The position numbers and the translations under genes were made by a program. From contig NC_134573.1 of the NCBI RefSeq assembly GCF_050947875.1, forward strand, positions 52,936,115 to 53,000,114: a stretch of 64,000 nt of DNA, read 5' to 3'. Below are positions 34,878 to 49,418 of this stretch, one piece after another. Numbering within the stretch: position 1 is the stretch's first letter; every line of letters begins with the position of its first letter. The stretch is from Dermacentor variabilis. Its lineage: Eukaryota; Arthropoda; Arachnida; Ixodida; Ixodidae. The notes under the pieces were generated by a model that was not told where the DNA came from, did not search any database, and saw only the letters and a program-made list of their open reading frames with translations.

Positions 34878-36318
34878 ACGATGCCCAGGTGTTGACGAAG
34901 GAAAGCCGTCTGGGACTCCTGCAAGCACGTTGGACCGTCGACGGGGTGGCAAGGCCTTCGAACTAACCAGCAAATAGCACCTATGGCTCTTAGGCTGCTG
35001 AAGATGTCTTTGCCATCCGCCAGTAGAGAACGAAACTGGTTTTTGTTTAAAAATTTCTCACAAGGACTGTCTACTCATCTACGTATACTTAAATTTATTG
35101 TGGAAGCAGCCGCGATCGTTTCTAGTAAGAGTGCGTGTCCAGCGAGAGTGACTCGGACACTGAATAACCTTCTTCTCACTTTTGAGATAAGAAATGTTTC
35201 GTACAAGAGAACACAGTGTTAATTGCGTTGCATTTGTGTTCTCGGCGTAAGTATTATAAGCATTTATATATAACTGTATTTAAAAATAATCATATTATCC
35301 ACAAAGGAAGTTCAGGTTCAGGTGAATGGTGGCAACGATGCCATACTTTGTGTTGCGTTACCGCGTTGTGAAAATGGACACTTCAGTTATATACCAGTAC
35401 AGCGTCGTATCTACTGGAACAAGCCCTCTGCATTACGTAAAATATATCTTGGTCGCGGCAATTGATGTGCTGGCATTGCACTAATTAAAGGGAAGCTTTC
35501 TTTTAGAAGCCAGGTGCGTTTCGATGCCGCGGTTGTTCCACCAGGCCTCCTACGTAGGGTAATTATCTGCATCCTTGCGGTTACTGCGGTAGTCACTCAA
35601 TGTTTGTGGCATTCGACCGCCTTCATTTGTGCAGTCCATGACGGTGGTTGGACTTAAGGGAAGGCAAAGTGGCAATACCACGAGCACTGCGGGTATTTGC
35701 ATGCACAGGTGCGTTCGTCTGCGGTGGAGCAGTCGATGCTGCTACCGTTAATCGCTCTCTTGGGCGGCATTGCCTGTTGAGTTCGTGTGGATGTACCTAA
35801 TAAGAAAAGCAGTTCCTTAGTTACTGGGATCAGCTCCTCCAAACAGAAATACCAATTTTGCTTCAGTACAAGTTCCCCGTACAGTGTCGCCCAAAAGGGA
35901 AGCTGGAATTTTGGGGTTTAGCGGTAAGGAGGCGCTCCTAAGTGTCACTTTTTGCTTCTTCTTGGTCTTTAGAATATTCCTCTCCTTGTGAGCTTTTATT
36001 GATTGATATTTTACCTTGAGAAGAGATATGGCAAACTTGTATGTAAAGGGGGCCGCAGATACTTTTATAAGTAATCAATATATAAAATGACGCGGTCTTT
36101 AGAATATCTTGACGCAAAATGTTTTTTGATCCTTAAAGTATACATGTACCTATGGCCTTAATAAGCGGCTTTATGCCTCGTTTCGTGCCCGCTAGCGACC
36201 TTGAAGCCACACAGAGGAGAAGCCAAAAGGTCAACCTCCCTGCCGAAATTTATTTTCGATACGGCGAAAGCATTCGTAGCGGCACCCTTTGGCGGCTGCA
36301 ATAGAATACACTACGCAG
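34878..36318. other. Non-coding
   Basis: Open frames up to about 80 codons without recognisable product. No repeat copies of the other families were seen. Confidence 0.4.
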
Positions 36319-39674
<3,356 letters not shown>

Positions 39675-40060
39675 CTTGGGCGCTATAACATAAAGTTATT
39701 CCTATCTTTTCTATTCCAGTTCTGCAATCAGACCGCCACGATTGGTCAAAAACTTTTTGAACCACCCCCACTTCGCCTGTCTGTCACGCGATGTCACGAA
39801 AACCGCGATAGCTTCCCATATGATATGGCGCGTACACACTGATTATGCATGATTGGACCAAACAAAAGAAACAGTTATTTCAGATTCGACGCCTTTTCAC
39901 CATTAACCCTCTGCAATTGGACAGAAGGTTCGAGGCTGAACCCATTTCACCTGTCTATCACAAGACGTCAAAAACCGCAAAAACACGCCGCGTGAATGTG
40001 ACGTGTGCGCGTTTAAGATGCATTAATATGCCGAACAAAACTGAATGTCATTCTGAATAG
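39675..40060 (+). repeat. Dispersed repeat, copy 1
   Basis: 39675-39845 matches 51935-52099 closely: cgctataacataaagttatt, gattggtcaaaaactttttg, accacccccacttcgcctgt and gatgtcacgaaaaccgcgat. A second, diverged run of the same theme follows at 39945-40020 (catttcacctgtctatcaca, then agacgtcaaaaaccgcaaaa), so the element contains an internal repetition. There is no coding content. It is likely a non-autonomous DNA element; its ends are not defined. Confidence 0.7.
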
Positions 40061-41034
40061 CAGCAAGCTGCCCAGTACTGAAAGGAATAAAAAATGGCTT
40101 CCGCCGATCACTCAGGCACTGGCTACTCGCACCTGCCGGAGGGCACGGCTTGATTTGCGTACAATAAAACATTTTGCGTAGCCGAGTATTGTTATCGAGC
40201 ACTTCCGGCATGCTTATGACCTTGCTCTGCCAACTCTTCTTTGCTGAGCATTGGTTTTAGCGGCACCCTTAGCCTTGTGTTGCATGCCGCCGTGATGTTA
40301 CACCAGCCAACTCAAGCTAAGCAAGGCAAAGCGGAGCAATTGCAGACGCCGGCACCACGCTCTTCATGCGGTTATCTATTTTCAGTTCACTGGCTCGGCC
40401 CCACCGAATCCCTCCCCACTTGAGCATGCTCCTCGACTCTTGTCAACCAATTAGATAAGACAAACCGTTCAGTGTAGGCAATGTGTTTCATTTTGGAAGC
40501 TTGCAAAAGTGACCTCCTATAAACGACGAGAGAATGTGATTGGTCTGTTCAGATAACCTTGCGGTTCACCGCCCGATGCTTACGTCAGCGGTTACGCAAA
40601 TTTGACGCCATGAGATTGGAATAAAAATATATTGGAATAGTTTTACGTCCCAGGACCCCTTGTGCCATCTTCAATGTTAGGTAACACGGGTGCCACACGG
40701 TGCCCTCTCCATTGTGATCGAGCCTGAGCAGCCGTGCTCGATTGTGAATAAATGTCGACGTGAGAACCATTAAGGATTGCTGTAAAAAGAACCAATTGTT
40801 TTGATTTGCTGGCAATCTGCATCAGGTATCTCTCGAATTTTTGTGTTTCCTTCTGAGTACTACTAGGCAGGGGTTAACGTTCTGATTCAGTACGTCCGCA
40901 TTTAACCTATTCTGAGAGTGAGGATTGCCACGGAAATTCTGCCCATATGCCGCCCTAACTGTAAAGTAAATATACGCGATATGTGATCTTGAGCGTCAAC
41001 TTGACATATTAATAGCGCTGGCCAAACGTACACG
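40061..41034. other. Non-coding
   Basis: No recognisable frame. The first part may still belong to the dispersed repeat at 39675. Confidence 0.4.
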
Positions 41035-41971
41035 ATGTACTGTCGGACAAAAACTAAACTGACCACGGCTTAGGTGGCCGGAGCGGCTTCGCGGCGACGA
41101 AGGGGACCGTGCATTGCCAGTAGTCAAGCCCATGGCGCTGTCGTACATTGGCGGGTGGCCGCAGGGCATCAAACCGCGGCCTGAGAAGGAACGGAGACCC
41201 GTTCTGATTTTTTTTTTGCCTATCCACACCTTATCTTTCACATTACTGCATGTCGCCGGCGTCTACAGCTGCTGAATTTTAGGCAACATTGCGCAAGTAG
41301 CGGCAAGGGTGGCTACGGTGGCGCGCGCTTTTTCACTTCGGAACGATAAGTTAGAGATTGGGAATCGCTGCAAGGACGCCCGACAATGCAGCGGTGGCGC
41401 TCTCAATGCAAAGACGAGTAAGCCAAGTCACCGCAGTCGACCGCAACTTTCCACCGTACTGAGGACCCCTTGAAGCCATGGAATGCTTCCGTGAATAGAC
41501 TTTCATGACTGACTAGTTATTCCGATTCATCTTCCCAATTATCTCTTCCTCGTCGTATCTTTGTAAATTTTCATAATGGCCTACACGTTGTTGTAGCTGA
41601 TTAAAAGAGTTTTCAGAATCGTCCCTGATACAAATATAAAACCCACTGCTGGATACAATGATGGCAAAGTATTCTCAACAGAAAAAACCGTGCCCGCAGT
41701 ATGTCTTGGTGCCTGTAACTTATCACGCCGGCATGAAAGAGCGCCCGTCACCGTAGCCGCCGTTGCGGCTACTTGCGCGATGTTGCCTAAAATCTAGCTG
41801 CTGCAGACGCAGGCAACATGCAGTAGTATGAAAGATAAGGCTAGTATAGACAAAAAAACAATCAGAATCACTCTCCGTTCCTTCTCAGTGCCGCGCTTTG
41901 ATGTCCGGCTGCCATTCGCTACTGCGCTAGACTAACCGCAATGTACGTCCCCTTCGTCGCTACCGCCAGCA

Positions 41972-41981
41972 CCAGAGCAAC
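41972..41981. repeat. Target-site duplication, left copy
   Basis: The ten bases ccagagcaac immediately precede the LINE fragment and recur at its 3' end. They lie within the split right arm of the host DNA element. Confidence 0.75.
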
Positions 41982-42799
41982 GTAGATGTCGCCGAGTATA
42001 AGAACAAGGACGCATTTGAAGTTGCGGTGGTGGATGGGCGGGGACGCTTAGTCACCCCTGGATCAGTAAAAACCCGCTCCTCAGAAACTACAGAGGAGGC
42101 GGCGATAGCGCTAGCTATAGGTAATACTGAAGCTGACCTGATTTTCAGCGACTCTAAAACAGCCATCCGAAATTTGGCGAGGGGCAGAGTCTCTGTCACA
42201 GCGGCAGGATTACTAAATCGGGCCATGGGGCGACGGACTACGGAGGTGGAAATTGTCTGGGTACCGGCACACTCTGGGAACCCTGGGAACGAGGCGGCTC
42301 ACATGAATGCTCGAGGTTTCGTCAGCCGAGCACGTGAGCTGGACGTTCTAGGGAGGTCCACGAGAGATGGGCTGGTGTCCTTTCACGACATTACTAACCA
42401 TTACAAACTTGAGCGGAGAATTTACACTTCACCGGACAAGCAATTGGGGAAGGCGCAGGAAAACGTCTGGCCAAGATTGCAGACGAGATCTTTCTATAAC
42501 ATATACGTGTTAAACAAAATCTACCCGGACGTTCAGCCGGAATGCAAATGGTGCCAGGAACTGGCCACCTATGACCACATATTATGGAGCTGTAGCATAG
42601 CGCCGCCACCGGCGGATATTATGCGTGATCCTTCTCTCGATCAGTGGGAGGCCGTGTTGGCCAGCTCAGACCCGGTCGTCCAGACCAGGGCCGTGGAGTG
42701 GGCCACCCAGGTCGCCGTCAGCCATGAGCTGATGGCCATCTAGCACGGAATCGTCCGCACGTGCGTTCTAACGCAAATAAAGTTTTTCCATCCATCCAT
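41982..42799 (+). mobile_element. 5'-truncated RNase H LINE inserted in a TIR
   Basis: The insertion starts inside the RNase H coding region and ends in aataaag plus a catccatccatc tail. The frame is uninterrupted to 42743. RNase H landmarks: VDVAEYKNKDAFEVAVVDGR (first Asp), SSETTEEAAIALAIGN (Glu), DLIFSDSKTAIRN (Asp) and WVPAHSGNPGNEAAH, where the final Asp position reads His. The C-terminal block CKWCQELATYDHILWSC resembles the zinc-knuckle ending of the 28.7 kb copy. The clean frame and the visible target duplication indicate a fairly young, dead-on-arrival copy. It is related to the LINE at 54360-56905, which has the same 3' tail. Confidence 0.85.
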
Positions 42800-42809
42800 C
42801 CAGAGCAAC
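42800..42809. repeat. Target-site duplication, right copy
   Basis: The same ten bases, ccagagcaac, follow the catc tail. The first two could also belong to the tail, so the duplication is 8-10 bp. Confidence 0.75.
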
Positions 42810-43115
42810 TAAATGGCGTGCTACAAATTTTTATCAACCGTGACAAGGCGCCACGTGAGAGTGAGGGCGAAGCCTGGCGTCACTCGGGGCAGTCTCGTCG
42901 TCAGCGTGAGGAGCGAGATAGCAGCACCCCGGTGTGGACCCGCAGCCGCTCTGGCCACCTTAGCCGTGGCCCGTTTAATTTATTGGTCCATAGTACATTC
43001 CTATGTTACAAATGTTCCATGCAAGTATAAAAACAAATCAGAAGACGCGTCAACACTGCTTTTGAAGGATGGTTCAAACACTGACTGTATTTAGTTGCGT
43101 AAACTAATTTTCCGC

Positions 43116-43875
43116 TTATACCATCACTATAGTCATCATCATCATCATTGTTCGCTGCATGGCTACGCCCACTGCAGGGCAAAGGCCTCTCTCTACCTTA
43201 CTTCTCCAACTTCCTCGCTCGTGTGCTAATTGTGGCCTTGTTGTCCCTGCAAACTTCTTAATCACATCCACCCACCTAATTTTCTGCCACCCCCTGCTAC
43301 GCTTCCCTTGGAAGCCAGTCCGTAACACTCAGTGATCATCAGTTATATTCCCTCCTCATTGCTTGTCCGGCCCATGTCGATTTCTTTTTATTGATTTCAA
43401 CTAAGATGCCAATAACTCGCGTTTCTTCCCTCACACAATCTGCTTTTTTCTTACACCTTAACCTTACACCCATCAATCTTCTTTTCATAGCTCGTTGCGT
43501 CTTCCTCAATTTAGGTAGAAGCCTTTTCGTAAGACTCCATGTTTCTTCCCCGTACGTGAGTACTGGTAAGACACAGCTGTTGTACACTTTTCTCTTGAGG
43601 GATAATGGCAACCTGCTGTACAAGATCTAAGAATGCCTGCCAAACGCACCCCAGCCCATTCTTATTCTTCTGATTATTTGAGTCTCATGATTTAGATCCG
43701 CGGTCACTACCTGCCCTAAGTAGATGTATTCCCTTACCACTTTCAATACCTCACTACCCATCGTAAACTGCTGTTCTCTTCCGAGACTGTTAAACAATAC
43801 TTTAGTTTTATGCAGATCAATGTTTTGACCCACCCTGCTGCTTTGCCTCTCCAGGTCAGTGAACATGCATTACAT
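43116..43875 (-). mobile_element. RTE LINE, 5'-truncated copy
   Basis: Minus-strand frames 43627-43866, 43339-43623 and 43116-43328 give the RTE C-terminal third: LHKTKVLFNSLGREQQFTMG, GQVVTADLNHETQIIRRIRM, YSRLPLSLKRKVYNSCVLPV, then RGWQKIRWVDVIKKFAGTT. This corresponds to 16790-17470 of the long copy. An ATG/ATC-type tail occupies 43132-43151. The 5' break falls at about 43875, directly against the gag remnant, so the RTE copy may have inserted into that LTR element. Shifts between the frames make it non-functional. Confidence 0.85.
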
Positions 43876-43889
43876 TGGAAAGCCCGTAG

Positions 43890-44500
43890 ATCATGTGCAT
43901 GAGCCTCACCGGGAAAATGCGTAATGTCGTACACACGTATCCAGCATCTGAAGGCAGCGAAGCTCGTCCAACCGCTCACATGTAGCGGGGATGCCAGTAT
44001 CCCAAGTGCTGTTTTGAAACACCACAGCGTTAAATGTGACAGGGCTGATTCCCTTCAAAATCTGTCGTATGTATTCTCGTGCCGTCATGTTGCTACTGGT
44101 GCGTTAGAAAAGCGCCGAAAAACGTCTTCAATGTACGCAGTGTATGACTCACCGTCGTGTGGCAAATGGTTGGCGAGCTTCCTTTTCGCTGCATCAGACC
44201 GGGAAGCAGATGGGCAGACGGTATGTGTGATCTTCTGCGTAAATGCGGCCAAATAGGCGATTTCCGCTTTGTGGTTGAGGAACCAGGTTTCCGTGACGTA
44301 TATGAAGAAGAATGTGACGTTTATTAACTTCTGATGGTTGTCCCATTTGTTAACAACATTGACTCTGTTGTAGTTGTTGATGCAGTCCTGAATGTCATCA
44401 CTACAAAGTCTAGCGAACATCTGGGGATCATGGTAACCATTATTGACTGACCAAACTGGTGCGTTTTGGGGCTCCTGCAGCTGTAGTGTTAATAGAAGCA
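43890..44500 (-). pseudogene. Gypsy-type gag remnant
   Basis: The minus strand reads a retrotransposon Gag: FARLCSDDIQDCINNYNRVN, VVNKWDNHQKLINVTFFFI, VTETWFLNHKAEIAYLAAF and DAAKRKLANHLPHDGESYTA, then YIEDVFRRF. After a stop near 44085 it resumes in another frame with EYIRQILKGISPVTFNAVVF, CERLDELRCLQML. These are the conserved helices of Gag capsid-like proteins in gypsy-group LTR elements, which package element RNA. No zinc knuckle, protease or pol follows, because the RTE fragment begins at 43875. The frame at 44085-44555 is open for 156 codons, so decay is moderate. Confidence 0.7.
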
Positions 44501-45689
44501 GAGCCGCTGTACTCCAATACAGTGAGCTTAATTCAGTGAACTTCAACCGAACCAAGGAACTAGTTCATTTAACTGAAAATGCAATAAATTGAATATTCAC
44601 GAGGATATAGAATTTTATAGGGCACAAGAGACATTGAGTCAGTTGTGCGAAATGGAATTTATTGAGGTATGTACATCGATATATACGAAGTGCGTAGCAG
44701 TTACACTGCCGACTAGCTCATTTAAAAAAAAGAGAAATCTAATTTTCATTTTCAATGGTGCTCTTAAACCGAAAAAAGTAACAAAGCTGTCCAGAGAATC
44801 TAAGTATTTGTGCACTTCCTATGGCATAGCATGTTGCTCATACACGAAGTCTCGGGACCTTCCAAGCAATCCTGCAGCCTCGATCAGAATAACAGTATTT
44901 GAACCTACCTCTACCGTCGCACCTTCCCTTGTCGCCTCCTTATTCTTAGGCACCAACGCTCGAAACAACTTCCATATCCGATATTTCAGCTCTGGTAACC
45001 AATTCGCTGTCACACTGCACATAACCGCGGCTGGAGGGGCAATGTGGGGACGGTGGGCGTCGGCTACTCCGCGCTGCAGAGCGCAAAACTTCGTTGATCT
45101 GATTTTCAAAGTAAGCCCGGGTCGACTGATCAAGCTCACTCAACTGAAATGTTCGCTGTTCAGAAAGTCGTTCAACTGAAAGATTTTTACATTTAATGCA
45201 TAGCAAAACAGGCGGGGATTTTCAAAAAGTTCATTATTCTAAAATATTCGTCGAATCGACATTTATACAACTGAGAGCTTAGCGTGCCTCGCATATATGC
45301 GAGCGCACCCGGCAACCTAAGGGCAGCTCCAGGGAGAACGGGAAGCTGGAACGGTGCAAGGATGGAGGAAAACCTCCAGAACTTAATAGTAAAGAATCAA
45401 CACAGCGCTTTTATTAAGCGAGGATGCAGATAGCACCCGACAAAAAGGCCAAGACCTGAGATGATGACGATTATATAGATGAAAACGGTGAAGTGCGCTA
45501 AAAGCGCTCACAAAATTATCAGTTGTACAGGAAGGCGAAAATGCTGCGAGTCGATTAAAGAAACAGTGCCTTTAGCATACGCCAAAGAGGATGAAGGCGA
45601 AAGCCTTCGCGCTCAAGAGACATCCATTAAATTACCTGACATTCTCCTTCGAATGCGCTATTTCTTATTACTTATTTTTCCCCGTAACG
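44501..45689. other. Non-coding or unassigned repeat
   Basis: Two overlapping frames (44589-45179 plus, 44819-45139 minus) show no family likeness. The minus strand near 45040-45180 repeats ttcagttgaa/ttcagttgag words, which hints at an old transposon, but no second copy was found. Confidence 0.3.
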
Positions 45690-46530
45690 GCCGTGCGTTC
45701 GAGTGCCTTAACTAAAGCTACCTTAATTAACCATGCCTCAACCAACTTCACCCTAATTAACACCGAATTTCATGGTTTCGACGCACACCAAAGGTCGCAG
45801 GTTCGAGTGATTTAATTACCTCTATATTATTTAACTGTGCCTTTGTTTGGCAAGATTGGCTGCATCGATGTGACAGCCATTTGGAAGAAGACGACGATGA
45901 CCGTGCGATCAGTGGCACGAGTGTTCCGATTTTCTGCAGCTCACAACGCGACACTTTTGCCTTAAAAGGCAATGTGCCAAAGGGCTCGTTCAAATGAAGA
46001 CGCATCAAAAACTATTCCTGAGACAGTTATCCCTAACTGGATGAATGCCAAAGCATTGCCACCATCGCGCAATGCCTAGGCTCTTTCAGTCCTCTCAGTT
46101 AACCTTCGCCTGAATGAACACCAAAGGTCGTGGGTTCGACGCACACGAAAGGTGGAGGGTTCGACTTCCACCAAAGGTAGGGAGCCCTAGTGCCTTAATG
46201 AACTATAAATCAATTAGCGGTACCTTAATTAACTTCATCTTAATGTATACCAAGAACACAAATATTCATGTGATCACCGACCACCTAAGGTGGTGGGTAC
46301 GACTTCTTTAAATAAATCCATCCTAACTAACTGTGATTTAATTAACTTCGCCTTAACACGAAAGGTCGTTGCTTCGACTCCCACCAGAGGTCGACGATTC
46401 GTAGCCCTTATTTACACCATAGGGCGTGAGTTTCATTAGCTATACCTTAACTAACCGGGGCTCAATTAACCTCGCTTTAAATAAAACGACAGGGCGAGGG
46501 TTCACTTTCTGCCAAAGTCGAGAGTTCGTG
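45690..46530 (+). repeat. Degenerate array of B-box-like and TTAATTAA words
   Basis: Two kinds of word alternate many times: ccttaattaact-type words (45715, 45730, 45750, 45815, 46220, 46235, 46330, 46345, 46450 and others) and caaaggtcgtgggttcgac-type words (45790, 46110-46135, 46150, 46175, 46290, 46360, 46385, 46495, 46515). The core ggttcgac/ggttcgag matches the start of a polymerase III B box. Units are not of constant length, and 45840-46090 is a non-repeating interruption. There is no coding potential. It may be a diverged minisatellite. Confidence 0.65.
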
Positions 46531-47449
46531 GCCTTTTTGGGTCATCATGTGGTCACGCCGACAACGGCGCATCTTCGGCCTCGTCAGCCATTTAAGGCTT
46601 TTCCATTAATAACCATGTAATGCTACACTTAAACAACTTGTGTCGCGATGTGTGGTAATTGAGCTTACGCACATTCGGCAAATACTGAAACGAGAAAAAC
46701 TGTGAAACAAAAAAAAATTATTCACAATGATGCCAAATAATGTAACGATTCTCTTTCTGGTAATTTCAGCGTATTGAAGGAGCGAATGTTCAATGTTGTT
46801 TCTAATTTGCAATGCATTAGTTGATTCTTGGTTTTCCGTATTGGCCAGTTCTTCTGGTGCAAGCGATACCCTACGTGTGCAAGCTTCATTACAGTTAAGA
46901 CGTCGTGCGGAAAGATATTGTTCATTTCAGACTTAAGCGCGGCGGTTTCTTCAGTTCTTTTTTTTAATTTCCTTGCCTGTGTGTTCAAGCCGTGTCGTGC
47001 GCTTCACTTCAAGTTTCGAATGAGCTAGCACATGATATTTTTTAGCAAAAGGTGTTAGTACGTCGCGGTCGCTATCGTGCATATTCAAGCTATTGCATCC
47101 GACGCGCTGCATCTCTCGGTCATTATAAATGCGGCGCGCTACGCGATGAAACATCGAGCTATGTTCTTTCACTCTCCGTAACACAGTCTCTGAGCTCCTA
47201 CTGGCTGCTAACTTGGTAGGTTGAAATCTATCTAAATGACGATATGCTTCGGCCCTGTCTTCGATAACTGCTGCATATGGACGTATTGTGTCGCACAGAA
47301 TCCTGAGTGCTTGAAGGAATCTCTGATAAAGTTTCGCCTATATTGCTATAAAGGAAATAGCAATGACCGTGTCTTGGCCGTATACCTTTCACGTATTGAA
47401 ACATATTTCCGTTATCACATATTTTGGTTGTATATTTTATGGCGAATAA
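46531..47449. other. Non-coding
   Basis: No supported frame. Small minus-strand ORFs near 46606-47184 lack family likeness. Confidence 0.4.
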
Positions 47450-47690
47450 GAAAGAAGTTGTTTGGGGTTTTACGTGCCAAAACCACATTCTGATTACGAG
47501 GCACGCCGTAGTGGGCAACTCCGGAAATTTTGACCAGGTGGGGTTCTTTAACGTGCGTGCACCTAAATATAAGTACCCGGGTGTTTTCGCATTTCATCCC
47601 CATCGAAATGTGGGCGCCGTTAAAAAATTCAATCCCGCGACCTCGCGCTTAGCAGCCGAACACCATAGCCACTAAGCAACCGCGGCTGGT
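47450..47690 (-). repeat. tRNA-derived SINE, family 1, reverse
   Basis: On the plus strand the unit starts with its 3' words (ggttttacgtgccaaaacca, ttacgaggcacgccgtagtg), then cttta acgtgcgtgcacct and catttcatccccatcgaaat, and ends with the head complement cgacctcgcgcttagcag and gccactaagcaaccgcggc. An insertion of ttaaaaaatt damages the B box. The head and tail are complete, so this is a full-length copy. Confidence 0.8.
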
Positions 47691-48296
47691 AATAAGAAAG
47701 AAGTCACTCTTGACATTGTACTCACTAGCGCTGCAATTCTTTCCCATCCCATTTTGTCCTGTTCTTAGGAAACCTAAGAAGGATTTGTAGTCAACCCCAT
47801 TCAAATTATGTTCTTAACGCACAGGTCATTCCTGTAGTTTGGGGATACACTGGAGCGTCATCTGAGGCGAGCACGCAAGTTCAGAGCAAAAAATAATCTG
47901 CACGCGTGATGGTCGCCAAAATGCAGGACCCCAAAGGAATTCCGACATTCATGGCAATCACTGTCAGGTCTTGACGTTAGCGCGCCACTTGTAGATGGGG
48001 CGTCCGGCTCATTTATTTGTAAACAGTTGTCTTCACGCGCCCCAGATGGCGGTTGTTGCGGCAAGTCGGCGCTCTGGTGGGTGTCGACGGAAGCTCTGCC
48101 ACCTTGGGACGCGGTTAGTCGGCGGCCCGCCAGCTGTTATCTTTAAGAGGGAGAGAGTGAATGTAGAGCGGAAGAGAATTCACACGCATACGCGCGGGTG
48201 AGAGGAGAAGCTGAGAGAGAGGCGGCCGATGACCGCGACAGGGCGGCAGTTTGCCCGCCGGCACGGGAACGCGACGCACTGCAGACGCCAGGAAAC
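47691..48296. other. Upstream region of candidate first exon, GC-rich
   Basis: From about 47990 the sequence becomes GC- and CpG-rich. It contains ctttaagagggagagagtga and gagaggagaagctgagagag runs before the ATG at 48297. That would suit a promoter and 5' UTR of a plus-strand gene. There is no TATA box at a sensible distance. Confidence 0.3.
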
Positions 48297-48318
48297 ATGA
48301 AAGGAAAGGCACTCACGG
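48297..48318 (+). CDS. Possible first coding exon (7 codons plus)
   Basis: In a CpG-rich setting an ATG with a favourable context (gaaacATGa) opens a frame MKGKALTG that is cut after 22 bases by a near-consensus donor, acgg|gtgagt. This is a plausible short first coding exon followed by a long intron. No downstream exon in matching phase could be recognised in the window, so the product is unknown. Read through without splicing, the frame continues to 48464 with no family likeness. Confidence 0.3.
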
Positions 48319-49418
48319 GTGAGTTCGATGGCGGGAGAACGCGCTGCTTCGACGGGTGCGTGCTGTGCCTTTCGCTTTGCTTGGCAACGAGGCAGGCGTG
48401 TCTTTTGTTAACTTCGGAATTATGGCAGCGCAAGAACTTTATTCAACGCATCACCTATAATTAGAAAGTGAAAGGAGCGTTGTTTTAGAATTGATGCCGA
48501 AGGTTTTGTTCCTGTTTCTGGAAAAATGTCCCAAAGATTTTTCTAATTCCTACGTAACGCCCACTTACGCCGCGGCACGCAGACGCTAAAGGTGGTCCCG
48601 CAATAGGTGTCCCATAATTTGCACTATGAACATTGTCATAATTATTAATTGTACCTCATCAAAACTACTTATAGAATATAGGTTATATTGAAGGCGCTGA
48701 TGAACTGTGGGCACAATAAGAATGTGCGATTAATTCAAACGAGGAAGGCACAATACTGTGTTACTTAACGTTACCTTAAGCTGTTCGAAGTCTTTGAAAC
48801 CTACTTGCCTTTCAGCAATTAGAAGATCGCCGCGTCATTGCTCTTTTATGTCTGTTTCACAGGTACATATTTAGTAATAACCTTCGCTGTTTGCCGTTTC
48901 ATGCTGTGTACGCAAATCTCGACGCTTCCATTAAGCACTTAGTTTCATGCCCATTCAGGGTCGAACGCAGGCATTTAACTCATCGCCACTACCTGGAGCT
49001 ATTGCATATTTGAACTGCCGGATAACATTGAATCCATCTCCAATCGAGAAACATCCCATGATAAGCTGAACTCGTTGCATGTTATCATTGTCTAGCGATG
49101 TTGCACTTTGCTTTTTTTCTCTCATGTAATTACTGTTGCAGACTTTACTCAATGCCCTTCAATGGGCATGTAAGGTAATGTGAATAAATGAATAAAAAAG
49201 TAAATAATACACAGATCTGCTTGTTAAATTGAAGGAACACATTTGCAAAAATTCATAAATAATTTACGGAGCTTGCAAACAGCGCTGGTTCACTTCGACT
49301 GAATATTAGAAGCAAACGCATTAACGCAGAGAAAAGAGTGATGTTCAAGTGAGTTTAAGAGTGGTGCTTAAAAGGGATGTTTAAAAGAGAATCATTTTAA
49401 GTGAAAGGTTTTCTTAAC
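48319..49418. other. Non-coding or intron
   Basis: No elements or genes recognised. Near 49320-49410 short ttaaaag-type words precede the ORF at 49419 and could serve as weak TATA boxes. Confidence 0.35.

Larger units (their letters stand above)
41035..42998. mobile_element. Long-TIR DNA element (non-autonomous), interrupted by a LINE
   Basis: The left arm (41035-41365) and right arm (41690-41965, then 42938-42998) are inverted copies. Inner matches include cgacgaaggggac against gtccccttcgtcg, gagaaggaacggag against ctccgttccttctc, and ttttaggcaacattgcgcaa against ttgcgcgatgttgcctaaaa. Outer matches include ccacggcttaggtggccgga against tctggccaccttagccgtgg, and atgtac against gtacat at the tips. 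The middle (41366-41689) has no open frame, so this is a MITE-like or foldback element. The right arm is split by the LINE at 41982-42799 plus about 130 bases of unmatched sequence. Confidence 0.75.

Noticed and set aside
44589..45179. 196-codon plus-strand ORF
   Set aside because: No family likeness, no clean start context, and an overlapping minus frame of similar quality; probably chance or an old repeat.
45690..46530. CRISPR array
   Set aside because: Units vary in length and sequence and spacers are not uniform; the genome is eukaryotic.
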